From Gemmatimonadota bacterium (lineage in GTDB: Bacteria; Gemmatimonadota; Gemmatimonadetes; Gemmatimonadales; Gemmatimonadaceae): 40,911 nt of DNA. The stretch is from assembly GCA_031127095.1 (NCBI GenBank), contig JARIEX010000014.1:1-40911 (forward strand). Reading direction: 5' to 3'. Every line of letters starts with the position of its first letter. The stretch's first letter is position 1. Below are positions 7,328 through 15,512 of this stretch, in pieces. The notes beneath the pieces were generated by a model. It was given only the letters and a program-made list of their open reading frames with translations, was not told the DNA's origin and did no database searches. A program made the translations under genes and the position numbers.

Positions 7328-8616
7328 GCGACCACCTCCGCCGACGCCGGCGCATCGGCCGGCACGTACATCAGCAACGCCCGGTTGTCGGGACCGAGCC
7401 GCTCGCGCGCCAGCGCGGAGACATCGGCGGTGGTCGTGGCGGCATAACGCGCCACCTGCTCGTTGATGAGCGTGGGGTCGCCGAAATACGTGGCAAACCG
7501 CGACAGCTGGTCGGCGCGTTCGGCGGCCGACTGCATGCTGGTCACGAAGCTCGTCTCGATCAGCGCGCGTGCCCGCGTAACTTCCATGTCCGTCACGCCG
7601 TTCACGTGGATGTCATCGAGTTCAGCCAGCACCGCGCGCTCGAGCTCCTCCGGCGTCACCTCCGGATGCGCCGTGGCATCCACGATCAGCAGGTCGCTCC
7701 CTTTGGCAAGGTCGTAGGTAAACGCCCCCGCCTGTGACGCGATCCGCTGACGACGCACCAACGACTGTTCCAGGCGGCACCCCGTCCGGAGCCCCAGCAC
7801 CGCGGACGCCAGCGAGGCCGCGTAGTACCCGTCGGTGCCGAAGACGGGAGTCCGACACGCCACGAACAGCCGCGGCAGCGCCACGGCATCGGGGACCACC
7901 TCGCGACGCGTGGTGCCGAAGGTGGGGGGCAAGGTCATGTCCCGCAGCGGCGGGCGGGCCGTCCCCCGGGGAATGCCACCGTAGTACGACTCGATCAGCC
8001 GCATCGTCTCGGCCCGGTCAAAATCGCCGGCCACCGTGAGCACCGCGTTGTCCGGGGTGTAATACGTCCGGAAGAAATCCGCCACGTCGTCCAACGACGC
8101 GTCGGTGAGATGCTCCATCGACCCGATCAGCGAGTGATGGAACGGATGCGTCTCGGGGAAACAGAGAGCCGGCAGACGCTCCCACCAGGTGCCGTACGGC
8201 TGGTTGTCCACCGACCACCGCCGCTCGTTTTTCACCACATCCCGCTGGGTGTCCAGCTTCTGCTGCGTCAGCGCCGGGAGCATCCGCCCCATACGATCCG
8301 CTTCGAGCCACAGGGCCATCGCAATCTGGTGCGACGGCACGGTTTCGTAATAATTGGTCCGGTCGAGCCATGTGGACCCGTTCAGGGTACCACCTGCACG
8401 CTGCACCAGTTCGAAATGCTCGTTGGCGTCGACATTGGCCGACCCCTGAAACAGCATATGTTCGAACAGGTGGGCAAAACCGGTACGATCGAGCCGCTCG
8501 TTGGCCGATCCCACGTGATACCACAAATTCACCGCAACGATCGGCGCTGTGTGATCCTCGGAGAGCACCACATGCAGGCCGTTCGGGAGGTGGTAGCTCT
8601 CGACTGGAATGCGCAT
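7324..8616 (-). CDS. M16 family zinc metallopeptidase, catalytic subunit
   Basis: 430-residue insulinase/processing-peptidase family protein. The inverted zinc motif is intact: H49-L-F-E52-H53 within GFAHLFEHMLFQGS. A downstream VVKNERRWS about 75-80 residues later supplies the third ligand Glu. The start YHLPNGLHVVLSEDHTAPIVAVNLWYHVGS is typical. The family degrades or processes peptides in a closed chamber, often as an active/inactive heterodimer. The inactive partner gene overlaps this one by four bases. No signal peptide is evident. The gene is first in a four-gene operon (M16 active, M16 inactive, SET, Nudix) and lies 152 bp from the divergent metalloprotease lipoprotein gene. Confidence 0.92.
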   Translation of the reverse strand: MRIPVESYHLPNGLHVVLSEDHTAPIVAVNLWYHVGSANERLDRTGFAHLFEHMLFQGSANVDANEHFELVQRAGGTLNGSTWLDRTNYYETVPSHQIAMALWLEADRMGRMLPALTQQKLDTQRDVVKNERRWSVDNQPYGTWWERLPALCFPETHPFHHSLIGSMEHLTDASLDDVADFFRTYYTPDNAVLTVAGDFDRAETMRLIESYYGGIPRGTARPPLRDMTLPPTFGTTRREVVPDAVALPRLFVACRTPVFGTDGYYAASLASAVLGLRTGCRLEQSLVRRQRIASQAGAFTYDLAKGSDLLIVDATAHPEVTPEELERAVLAELDDIHVNGVTDMEVTRARALIETSFVTSMQSAAERADQLSRFATYFGDPTLINEQVARYAATTTADVSALARERLGPDNRALLMYVPADAPASAEVVA

Positions 8617-8768
8617 GGTTCAATATTGGGGGGCTGGTCACAGAACTCGGAACCCCATCGGTGCGCATCTTTCCATTGCGTCGTCATTGTTTCGGTGCCA
8701 CATCACGCGACGGTCGCCGCGTCTCTCGGCATGACCATGGTCACGCTGGCTTTCCCTCACTTCGTCCG

Positions 8769-10613
8769 ATGACTCTCTCGATCCGACGCGCCGGCCGGCC
8801 GGCGCTCCTGCTGCTGACCACGATCGGTGTGCTGGCGGCCTGTGGCAGCGACCCGCAAGTGCCCACGGCAGCCGTCGCGACAGCGGGCACGTCCGTGGCC
8901 GCCACCGTCGCGGCGGTGGTGACTACCGTGCCCGCAGTCCGGATTACCGACGCCAAAGGGAAGGGGATCAAGAACGTGCTCGTGCGTTGGCGCATCGCGA
9001 GTGGTGGTGGTACGGTGCTGAACGACTCCGTGCGCACCACCGCCAGCGGCGAGGCCAGCGCCGGTGGATGGACGCTGGGCACCACAGCAGGGCAGCAGAC
9101 ACTCCAGGCCACAGCAGACGGGCTCAGCACCGTGACCTTTACGGCCACCGCGGCGCCCGGCCCGCTCGCCCGGTTGTCGCCCGTAAGCGTTGGCGACCAG
9201 CAGGCACCGGTGAACACCGTGGTGCCATCACTCCCGGCCGTCCGTGCGGAAGACCAATACGGCAACGCCGTTACGGGAGCGTCTGTCACCTTCACCCTCG
9301 TGCAGGGGATCGGCACCTTGGACGGGGCGCAGCAGTCCAGCAACACCGAGGGCGTGGCCCGGATCGGCGGCTGGAAACTGGGCACCGCCATCGGCCAACA
9401 GATCGTCACGGCCACCGCCACCGGCGTCAATCCAGCCATCTTCAGCGTGAACGCGCTGGCCGGTCCACCGACCAATCTCGTGAAGTTCGTGGGCGACAAT
9501 CAGGCCGGCGTCGCCAACCTCAACATCACCACGCCCCCGGGGGTACGGGTCACCGACGCCTTCGGCAACCCGGTCGGCACCGTACCGGTCACCTTCACAC
9601 CGGGCGCCAACTCGGGCACCGTCACCGGCGGGTCCGTGGTCTCCGATCCCGCCACCGGTACGGCCTTTGTGGGAAGTTGGCAACTCGGCACCGCCGGCAC
9701 CCAGACGCTCACCGCTGCCAGCAGCGCGATTCCCGGTGCCGCGGTGACGTTCACGTCCACCGTCACCACCTCCGCCTTCAACATCGACGTCCGCTTCATC
9801 GGCGAGGCCTCGCTTCCCGTGCGCACCGCCTTCGCGAATGCCGTCGCCAAATGGCGACGCGTCATCGTGGGCAGCACCGGCACCGTCAATGTGAACATCG
9901 CGGCCGGCGACTGCGGACGCTGGGCACCCGCCCTGTCCGGATCGGTGCAGAACATCGTGATCTTCGCCCGCATCGACTCCATCGACGGCGCGGGTACCTC
10001 GGGCAGCGGCAACATTCTCGGCCAGGCCAGCCCCTGCTACGTGAATGCCAACGCGATCCCGTTTCTCGGCTTCATGGAATTCGACAGCTACGACGTGGAT
10101 CTGCTGGTGGCGCGCGGACAGTTCGAAAAGGTTGTGCTGCACGAAATCGGACATGTCCTGGGCATCGGCACCGTCTGGAACTTCCGGCGTACCCTGCTCA
10201 ACACCACGGTGACGGGTGACCCGTACTACGTGGGAACCGAAGCACGCACGCAGTTCGCCGCGATCAATACGGTCACCTACGGCGGCAATCCGGTACCGGT
10301 CGAAAACACCGGTGGCACCGGTACCATCAACTCCCACTGGCGCACGTCCGTGATGGGACGCGAACTCATGCAGGGCTTTGCCGTCAACACCGCGCAGCCG
10401 CTCAGCCGCATCACCGTCGGATCCCTCAAGGATCTGGGATACACCGTGAACCTCGCGGGCGCCGACGCCTTCTCGCTCACCGCCGCACTGCGCAGCGGAT
10501 TCGGCTTCGACGCCGACGTCGAAGCGGCAACGCCATATCGCGATGTGATCCCGGATATCGTGATCAAGCAGCGCCTGCCCGACGGCACCATCGTCCCCGT
10601 GCTGCGGCGCTGA
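8769..10613 (+). CDS. Lipoprotein with Ig-like repeats and leishmanolysin-like metalloprotease domain
   Basis: 614 residues. A lipoprotein signal sequence (SIRRAGRPALLLL... with lipobox LAAC, Cys at about 22) predicts anchoring outside the cytoplasmic membrane. Three related Big/invasin-like repeats follow at about residues 45-140, 141-240 and 241-335. Each contains a V-x-D-x-x-GN/K-x-V, TF and W-x-LGT pattern (for example GGWTLGTTAGQQTL, GGWKLGTAIGQQIV, GSWQLGTAGTQTL). The C-terminal domain carries HEIGHVLGIGTVW with H458, E459 and H462, then NSHWRTSVMGRELMQGF, which matches the third-ligand and Met-turn region of leishmanolysin-like proteins. The open frame extends upstream of the ATG at 8769, but only from there does a signal sequence begin. 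Probable function: surface or secreted zinc protease; substrate unknown. Confidence 0.88.
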   Translation: MTLSIRRAGRPALLLLTTIGVLAACGSDPQVPTAAVATAGTSVAATVAAVVTTVPAVRITDAKGKGIKNVLVRWRIASGGGTVLNDSVRTTASGEASAGGWTLGTTAGQQTLQATADGLSTVTFTATAAPGPLARLSPVSVGDQQAPVNTVVPSLPAVRAEDQYGNAVTGASVTFTLVQGIGTLDGAQQSSNTEGVARIGGWKLGTAIGQQIVTATATGVNPAIFSVNALAGPPTNLVKFVGDNQAGVANLNITTPPGVRVTDAFGNPVGTVPVTFTPGANSGTVTGGSVVSDPATGTAFVGSWQLGTAGTQTLTAASSAIPGAAVTFTSTVTTSAFNIDVRFIGEASLPVRTAFANAVAKWRRVIVGSTGTVNVNIAAGDCGRWAPALSGSVQNIVIFARIDSIDGAGTSGSGNILGQASPCYVNANAIPFLGFMEFDSYDVDLLVARGQFEKVVLHEIGHVLGIGTVWNFRRTLLNTTVTGDPYYVGTEARTQFAAINTVTYGGNPVPVENTGGTGTINSHWRTSVMGRELMQGFAVNTAQPLSRITVGSLKDLGYTVNLAGADAFSLTAALRSGFGFDADVEAATPYRDVIPDIVIKQRLPDGTIVPVLRR

Positions 10614-10635
10614 CCCGGCCAAGGCGTCACTGACC

Positions 10636-10663
10636 GACCGCGCGCCGGAGCTACCGCGCGGTC
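10636..10663. terminator. Perfect 9-bp hairpin between convergent genes, probable bidirectional terminator
   Basis: GACCGCGCG pairs perfectly with CGCGCGGTC across a 10-nt loop. It begins 22 bases after the plus-strand lipoprotein stop and overlaps the stop codon of the minus-strand YdcF-like gene. No T-tract is present on either side, so it may need Rho or act only as a stabilising stem. Confidence 0.5.
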
Positions 10664-11331
10664 GACTCGCGCACGGTACGGCCGGTCAGCCTGAGCCAGA
10701 GCAGCAAGGCCACGTCGGTGGGCAAGGCGATCGATTCGCGGAGCATGTACTCGATGGCCACAGTGCGGTTGGCCGAGATGGGGCTCGTGCGCGTGGGGGA
10801 CGGCAACGGATGCAGGCCGTGCAGCCGTGCGAGCACCTCGAGCCGCAGCATGTGAAACGGATCGCTCACCAGCAGCACACGGGGGCGCACGAGCGCCGTG
10901 TCGCCGCGGCGCCCGGTACGTGACGCCTGCAGCAATTGCGCGGCCCCTTCCATCGAGGCCAGCGAGGTCCGGCCGGCCGTCTCGAGCAGAATGTCCTTGG
11001 TGGGCACACCGCGCCGCACCAGATACCGGCGACCCGCCGCCGCTTCACTGATCTGGTCTCCAGGCCGTCGCCCACCCGTGAGCACCACGCGATCGGCCCG
11101 CGCGCCGTTCCATAACCCCAGCGCGTGATCGAGACGGGCCCGGAGCACCGGTGAGGGACGCCCCCCGTATTGTGCCGCACCGAGCACCACGATGGCATCA
11201 GCGTGACCCGCTGCCGACCGGCGCGACCAGATGAAAATCATCGCCACGCACAGAATCCACCCCATCAGCAACGTGCCGATGACGCGGGACTTGAACGAGA
11301 GGCGGAATCGCCGGTCGGCTGCGCGGTCCAT
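10651..11331 (-). CDS. YdcF/SanA-like DUF218 membrane protein
   Basis: 226 residues with one N-terminal transmembrane helix (about residues 17-34, VIGTLLMGWILCVAMIFIW) and a DUF218 domain. Visible DUF218 hallmarks are DAIVVLGAAQYGGRPSPVLRARLDHAL, VVLTGGRRPGDQISEAAAG, a GVP...ILLE segment and TSLASMEGAAQ, then PRVLLVSDPFHMLRLEVLA. E. coli members (SanA, ElyC, YdcF) affect envelope integrity or peptidoglycan/ECA metabolism, and their chemistry is not settled. The ATG at 11331 is 61 bp after the beta-CASP gene stop, and the genes run in the same direction. Family membership is confident, function is not. Confidence 0.85.
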   Translation of the reverse strand: MDRAADRRFRLSFKSRVIGTLLMGWILCVAMIFIWSRRSAAGHADAIVVLGAAQYGGRPSPVLRARLDHALGLWNGARADRVVLTGGRRPGDQISEAAAGRRYLVRRGVPTKDILLETAGRTSLASMEGAAQLLQASRTGRRGDTALVRPRVLLVSDPFHMLRLEVLARLHGLHPLPSPTRTSPISANRTVAIEYMLRESIALPTDVALLLWLRLTGRTVRESTAR

Positions 11332-11392
11332 GCAGCCAAACTACTCCATGCGCCGCTGAGGCGAAGGCGGGCGGAACAGAGAGCGGCCGCGA

Positions 11393-12796
11393 CTACAACG
11401 TGATGACGGTGCCCGGCGCCGGAATATCCACGGTGAAACGGTCGCCACGCAGCCGTTCAGCAAACGCCGTCTGCGCCTCGGACTCGCCGTGTACCAGATA
11501 CACGTGGGGGTGATCCCGCCCGTCGGCGGCACCACCGGTGCGCACGGCCGACAACCACGTATGCAGTTCCGTGCGGTCCGCATGCGCACTGTAGCCGTTG
11601 AGCACTTCGATCTGCGCCGTCAGTTCGATTTCGTCGCCGAACACCTTGATGATCGGACGCCCTTCCAGCAGACGCCGCCCCAGCGTGTGCTCGGCCATGA
11701 ACCCGACAATCAGGATCGTGTTGCGCGGATCGTTGGCCCCGTTGCGCAGGTGATGCAGAATGCGCCCCGACTCGGCCATCCCTGACGCCGCAATGATCAC
11801 CATCGGCCCACGCATGGTGTTCAGTCCCTTCGACTCATTCACATCGCGCGTGAACTTCACCAGCGGGAAGTCGAAGAGATCAGTGGTATGCCGCACCAGA
11901 TCTTCGCTGTGATCGAACACTTCCGGATGCATCGCAAACACGGACGTGGCGTCGGTGGCCAGCGGTGAATCGATGAAGATGGGCACAGCCGGAATCTTCC
12001 CGGCGCGATGCAGTTGGTGCAGGTCGTAGACGAGTTCTTGTGTGCGCCCCACGGCAAAGGCGGGAATGAGCACGCGCCCGCCGCGGGCCGCGGTCTCGCG
12101 CACCACACGCCCGAGCTCTTCGCGTGCGCCCTCTACCGACTCGTGATCGCGGTTGCCGTACGTGCTTTCACACAACACCACATCGGCACCGCCCGTCGGC
12201 GGCGACGGATCGCGGATGATCGGGAGGTCGCATCGCCCCACGTCGCCCGAAAATATCACCCGGCGCAGCGTGTCCCCTTCGCGCAGCTCGAGCACCACCG
12301 ACGCGCTGCCCAGAATGTGCCCCGCTTCCCAATACTGCGCCCGGATGCCGTCCGTCACATCAAACCACTTGGCGTACGGCATGCCGATCATCTGCTCCAG
12401 CGTGCGCGTCGCATCCTCGATGGTATAGAGCGGCGCCGCATGCGGCCGGCCGTGCCGTTCAAGAAATTCCGCGTCCTTTTCCTGGATATGCGCCGAATCG
12501 GCCAGCATGAGCGCACACAGATCGCGGGTGGCCGCAGTCGCCCAGATGGAATTGCGGTAGCCGTTGGCCACGAGAAACGGCAAACGGCCGGAGTGATCGA
12601 TGTGCGCGTGCGAGAGAATCACCGCGTCGATCTGATCCACCGGCAATGGCAGCCGCGCGTTTTTCGCGTGGCTCTCGCTTCGCTTGCCCTGAAACAGCCC
12701 GCAATCGAGCAGCACGGTGCGCTGACCGACCCGCACGATGTGACAGGAGCCGGTCACTTCCTGCGCGGCACCCGAAAACTCGATCTCTATACTCAC
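11393..12796 (-). CDS. Metallo-beta-lactamase/beta-CASP RNA-processing nuclease
   Basis: 467 residues. The MBL core begins at residue 1 (IEIEFSGAAQEVTGSCHIVR, then LLDCGLFQG). The zinc-binding motif SHAHIDHSGRLP is at 62-73 (H63, H65, D67, H68). The beta-CASP region includes LIPAFAVGRTQELVYDLHQL, the PIFIDSPLA segment, MVIIAASGMAESGRILHHL and the C-terminal GYSAHADRTELHTWL with its ligand His. This architecture matches archaeal/bacterial CPSF73-like exonucleases, not the shorter MBL hydrolases. It probably processes or degrades RNA in the cytoplasm. The start is a GTG at 12796, nine bases after the stop of an ArsR-type regulator that probably controls it. Confidence 0.9.
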   Translation of the reverse strand: MSIEIEFSGAAQEVTGSCHIVRVGQRTVLLDCGLFQGKRSESHAKNARLPLPVDQIDAVILSHAHIDHSGRLPFLVANGYRNSIWATAATRDLCALMLADSAHIQEKDAEFLERHGRPHAAPLYTIEDATRTLEQMIGMPYAKWFDVTDGIRAQYWEAGHILGSASVVLELREGDTLRRVIFSGDVGRCDLPIIRDPSPPTGGADVVLCESTYGNRDHESVEGAREELGRVVRETAARGGRVLIPAFAVGRTQELVYDLHQLHRAGKIPAVPIFIDSPLATDATSVFAMHPEVFDHSEDLVRHTTDLFDFPLVKFTRDVNESKGLNTMRGPMVIIAASGMAESGRILHHLRNGANDPRNTILIVGFMAEHTLGRRLLEGRPIIKVFGDEIELTAQIEVLNGYSAHADRTELHTWLSAVRTGGAADGRDHPHVYLVHGESEAQTAFAERLRGDRFTVDIPAPGTVITL

Positions 12797-12805
12797 GTGG
12801 CTGCG

Positions 12806-13150
12806 TTACTCCATGCCGTCGGGACTTTCCAGCAGGCGTTCCTGCAATCGGCTGCGGTCGTCAAGGCGGTTGGACATCGTTTCACACAACCGCATCACGT
12901 TCCGGTCGGCCAGCGTGTAATGCACGTACAAGCCGTTCTTCCGTCGCCGCACGAATCCGTGCTGGTGCAGCACCTGCAGATGCTTCGACACATTGGCCTG
13001 CCCCAGCCCTGTCAGGTCGACCAGTTCATTCACGGTCTGCTCCCCAGACTGCAGCGCCGAAAGCAGCGCCAGTCGGGCCGGTTCCGAGAGTGCCTTGAAG
13101 CGCCCCGCGACGAACGGCAGCATCGCCTCCGACAGCATGAATCGTCCCAT
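12806..13150 (-). CDS. ArsR-family winged-helix transcriptional regulator
   Basis: 114 residues. ArsR/SmtB fold: FKALSEPARLALLSALQSGEQTVNELVD (helices 1-3), LGQANVSKHLQVLHQHGFV (recognition helix-turn-helix at about 47-66) and the wing RRRKNGLYVHYTL. The metal-binding CxC of helix 3 is absent and there is only one Cys (in RLCETM), so classical metal sensing is unlikely. The frame is open further upstream, but the ATG at 13150 has a GAGG ribosome site six bases before it and starts at the usual place. The adjoining beta-CASP nuclease gene nine bases downstream is the presumed target. Other signals could be redox or a small ligand; that is inference. Confidence 0.88.
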   Translation of the reverse strand: MGRFMLSEAMLPFVAGRFKALSEPARLALLSALQSGEQTVNELVDLTGLGQANVSKHLQVLHQHGFVRRRKNGLYVHYTLADRNVMRLCETMSNRLDDRSRLQERLLESPDGME

Positions 13151-13276
13151 CACCAACCTCGCATAGTCACCGTCATTGGCCCGTCGATTCGACGACAGGA
13201 GGGCGCTACTCGCGCGCTCCCGCAATGTTACGCAGCGGACCGTCAACCCGACAGGAGGCAACAACCGAGCACTTTA

Positions 13277-13894
13277 TCAGGTCTCCCCACTGCGAAGCCA
13301 ACGTCGCACCGAGGGGGCCGTGAACGCCTGCAGCCGCGTCAGCATCGACCCGGGATCATAGTCGCGCACGAGCCAGTCACGCGGCTCACCGCGCAGGAAC
13401 CCCTCGGTCGCCACATGGTCGATGAGTGCCACCAGCGGCGCCCAGAAGTCCGCGACGTCCAGCAGGCCCACCGGTTTGCGGTGCACGCCCAACTGCGCCC
13501 AGGTCCACGTTTCGAAGAACTCCTCGAGGGTGCCGATCCCGCCGGGGAGGGTGATGAAGGCATCCGCCAGATCGGCGATCATGGCCTTCCGCTCATGCAT
13601 CGAATCGACCACGCGAAGGGCCGAGAGCCCGTGATGGGCCACCTCCCGCTGGACCAGTCCGTGTGGCATCACGCCGATCACTTCACCGCCCGCGGCCAGC
13701 GCGGCGTCCGCCAGCGCGCCCATCAATCCCACACGGCCACCGCCGTACACCACGGTCAGACCGCGCTCCGCCATCAGGGTGCCGAGGGCGGTGGCGGCGG
13801 CCAGGTACTCCGGCCGCGCGCCATCGTTGGAGGCGCAGTACACGGCCACCCGCTGCAGGGGCGCGGCCACCGGAGTCGCAGGCTTCATGCTCAT
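13277..13894 (-). CDS. LOG-family (TIGR00730) nucleotide 5'-monophosphate phosphoribohydrolase
   Basis: 205-residue Rossmann-fold protein of the LOG/YgdH-like family. Features seen: VAVYCASNDG at about 16-25, VVYGGGRVGLMGALADAAL at 48-66, the MHERKAMI segment at about 99-106 and the hallmark PGGIGTLEEFFE at 117-128. Members cleave purine nucleoside 5'-monophosphates to free base and ribose 5-phosphate, including cytokinin ribotides in plants. The ATG at 13894 sits at the end of the divergent 58-bp gap to upp, which fits a nucleotide-salvage grouping with that gene. A second in-frame ATG two codons on is possible. Substrate in this organism is not determined. Confidence 0.9.
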   Translation of the reverse strand: MSMKPATPVAAPLQRVAVYCASNDGARPEYLAAATALGTLMAERGLTVVYGGGRVGLMGALADAALAAGGEVIGVMPHGLVQREVAHHGLSALRVVDSMHERKAMIADLADAFITLPGGIGTLEEFFETWTWAQLGVHRKPVGLLDVADFWAPLVALIDHVATEGFLRGEPRDWLVRDYDPGSMLTRLQAFTAPSVRRWLRSGET

Positions 13895-13952
13895 GGGCGG
13901 AAGATAATCCCTCACTATCCGGGCGCGGCGGCGTGCGGCTAGCTTCGTGGCC

Positions 13953-14603
13953 ATGTCTGCTACCCTGCCCGCTGCCCCCATGCTGCGTCTCGTCGACCAC
14001 CCGCTGGTCCGCCACAAAATCACGTTGCTGCGGGATCGGGCCACGCCCACCAAGCAGTTCAAGGAGCTGGTGGACGAAATCGCCATGCTCATGGCGTACG
14101 AAGCCACGCGCGATCTCGCGCTCGACCCGGTGCAGGTCGATACCCCGCTGGAAACCGCATCGGGCTGGGCGGTGCGGGGCAAGAAGCTCACACTGGTCCC
14201 GATTCTGCGCGCCGGACTGGGCATGGTCGAAGGGATCCTGCGGCTCATTCCCTCGGCGCGCGTCGGGCACATTGGGCTCTATCGCGATCACGACACGTTG
14301 GAGCCGGTGGACTACTACTTCAAAGTGCCGGGTGACGTGGGCGCGCGCGATTTCCTGCTGCTCGATCCGATGCTGGCCACCGGCGGCAGCGCCTGTGCCG
14401 CCGTCGCGTCGCTCAAGCGGGCGGGGGCCACACGAATCCGCTTTCTGTGCCTGGTTGCCGCACCGGAAGGTGTGGCGCGACTCAGCCGAGAGCACCCGGA
14501 CGTGCCAATTCTCGCCGCCGCCCTCGATCGGGAACTCAACGAGCAGGGCTACATCCTGCCCGGACTCGGTGACGCCGGCGACCGGCTGTTCGGCACACGG
14601 TAG
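13953..14603 (+). CDS. upp: Uracil phosphoribosyltransferase
   Basis: 216 residues; makes UMP from uracil and PRPP. Diagnostic segments are [17 protein letters not shown] at the N-terminus, [15 protein letters not shown] (about 81-95), DYYFKVPGD, and the PRPP loop [13 protein letters not shown] at 135-147. The C-terminal uracil-binding stretch [17 protein letters not shown] ends the protein. A GTG two codons before the chosen ATG at 13953 is an alternative start. The gene is divergent from the LOG gene and convergent with the DUF2225 gene 36 bp away. It is full-length with all key residues visible. Confidence 0.95.
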   Translation: MSATLPAAPMLRLVDHPLVRHKITLLRDRATPTKQFKELVDEIAMLMAYEATRDLALDPVQVDTPLETASGWAVRGKKLTLVPILRAGLGMVEGILRLIPSARVGHIGLYRDHDTLEPVDYYFKVPGDVGARDFLLLDPMLATGGSACAAVASLKRAGATRIRFLCLVAAPEGVARLSREHPDVPILAAALDRELNEQGYILPGLGDAGDRLFGTR

Positions 14604-14639
14604 GGTCGCCGTTTCCTACCTCGACCGACGCCGGCCGGG

Positions 14640-15293
14640 TTACCCGAACCACTCCCGCGGGGCACGGCGCTGTTGGTCAGCTGCTTCGAGCACCCACAGT
14701 TGCGCGGTGGGCTCTGTGACTTCGTCCGCCACACAGTCAAACCATCCCTGTGCCTGCGCGTCGTCACCAATCCGCCGCCACAGTTCGCCAATCAGGTACG
14801 TGATCACGGCGCGCTCCTCCTCCGGCACCCCGTCGTACGCGGCCAACGCATCGGCAAACCGCCACGCGGCGTGTCGTCGGAAGTAGCGCTCGGCTTCGCT
14901 GTCCCCCTCGTCCACACAGCACCACGCCGCCCGCAGATACAGATCGGCCAGATAGCGCGGATCGGCGCCCTGCCACTCGGCGGCTTTGGCCGCGTGCTCG
15001 TACTTGAGTGATCCCGGCGTCGGCTGTGACGCGAGTGCCGGCGTCAATTCCAGCGGGACCCGTTCACGCAGCTCGACACTGACCTCGATCTCGCCGTTGA
15101 AATCCCGCTGCACGCCCGCATAGCCGCAGTGCGTGCACAAGTGCACGAAGTAGGGCAGCGGTTGCATCCCCGCGGCGCGTTCGTGAAAGTCGGTGCGTTT
15201 TCCACCCAGGGCGTTGGTGGCCACGACCGATTGCGAGAGAAATACGGTCTCGCAGATCGGGCAGGTGAGTTCGATGAGGTTGAGCGTCGTCAT
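14640..15293 (-). CDS. DUF2225 zinc-ribbon protein
   Basis: 217 residues. Two Cys pairs, C11-P-I-C14 and C53-T-H-C56, make a zinc ribbon like other DUF2225 proteins. They are followed by a helical TPR-like stretch (DLYLRAAWCCVDEGDSEAERYFRRHAAW) and a YLIGELWRRIGDDAQAQGWFD segment. Function in the family is unknown. The frame extends upstream to 15401, but the ATG at 15293 puts LIELTCPIC near the N-terminus as in relatives. It is convergent with upp and divergent from the protease gene. Confidence 0.8.
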   Translation of the reverse strand: MTTLNLIELTCPICETVFLSQSVVATNALGGKRTDFHERAAGMQPLPYFVHLCTHCGYAGVQRDFNGEIEVSVELRERVPLELTPALASQPTPGSLKYEHAAKAAEWQGADPRYLADLYLRAAWCCVDEGDSEAERYFRRHAAWRFADALAAYDGVPEEERAVITYLIGELWRRIGDDAQAQGWFDCVADEVTEPTAQLWVLEAADQQRRAPREWFG

Positions 15294-15381
15294 AAGGGAG
15301 GGGGGGCGGGTGACACCATGCAGTCTCGGCACCCTGATCGCGGGAGTTGAACGGGTTTTCCACACGCCTCCCGGCGCGAGC

Positions 15382-15410
15382 TTGTACGGTCCGCAATTCA
15401 CGGCTATCTT
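15382..15410 (+). promoter_or_regulatory. Possible sigma-70-type promoter of the protease gene
   Basis: TTGTAC and TATCTT are spaced 17 bp apart and lie about 100 bp before the ATG at 15513, within the 219-bp divergent region. The match is partial (3 of 6 and 4 of 6). Confidence 0.35.
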
Positions 15411-15512
15411 CTCGCGTCTCGTTCGGCGAATTGCGCTCGTGTGTCACGCTCTCATGGCGGCGGCGCACGAGGTCATGCACGATCGCGCCGGCCCCCCGTG
15501 CCCGGGTCGTTG

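Noticed and set aside
12008-13942. 644-residue plus-strand frame
   Set aside because: Antisense to the beta-CASP nuclease, ArsR and LOG genes; a typical GC-rich shadow frame with Arg/His/Gln-rich sequence.
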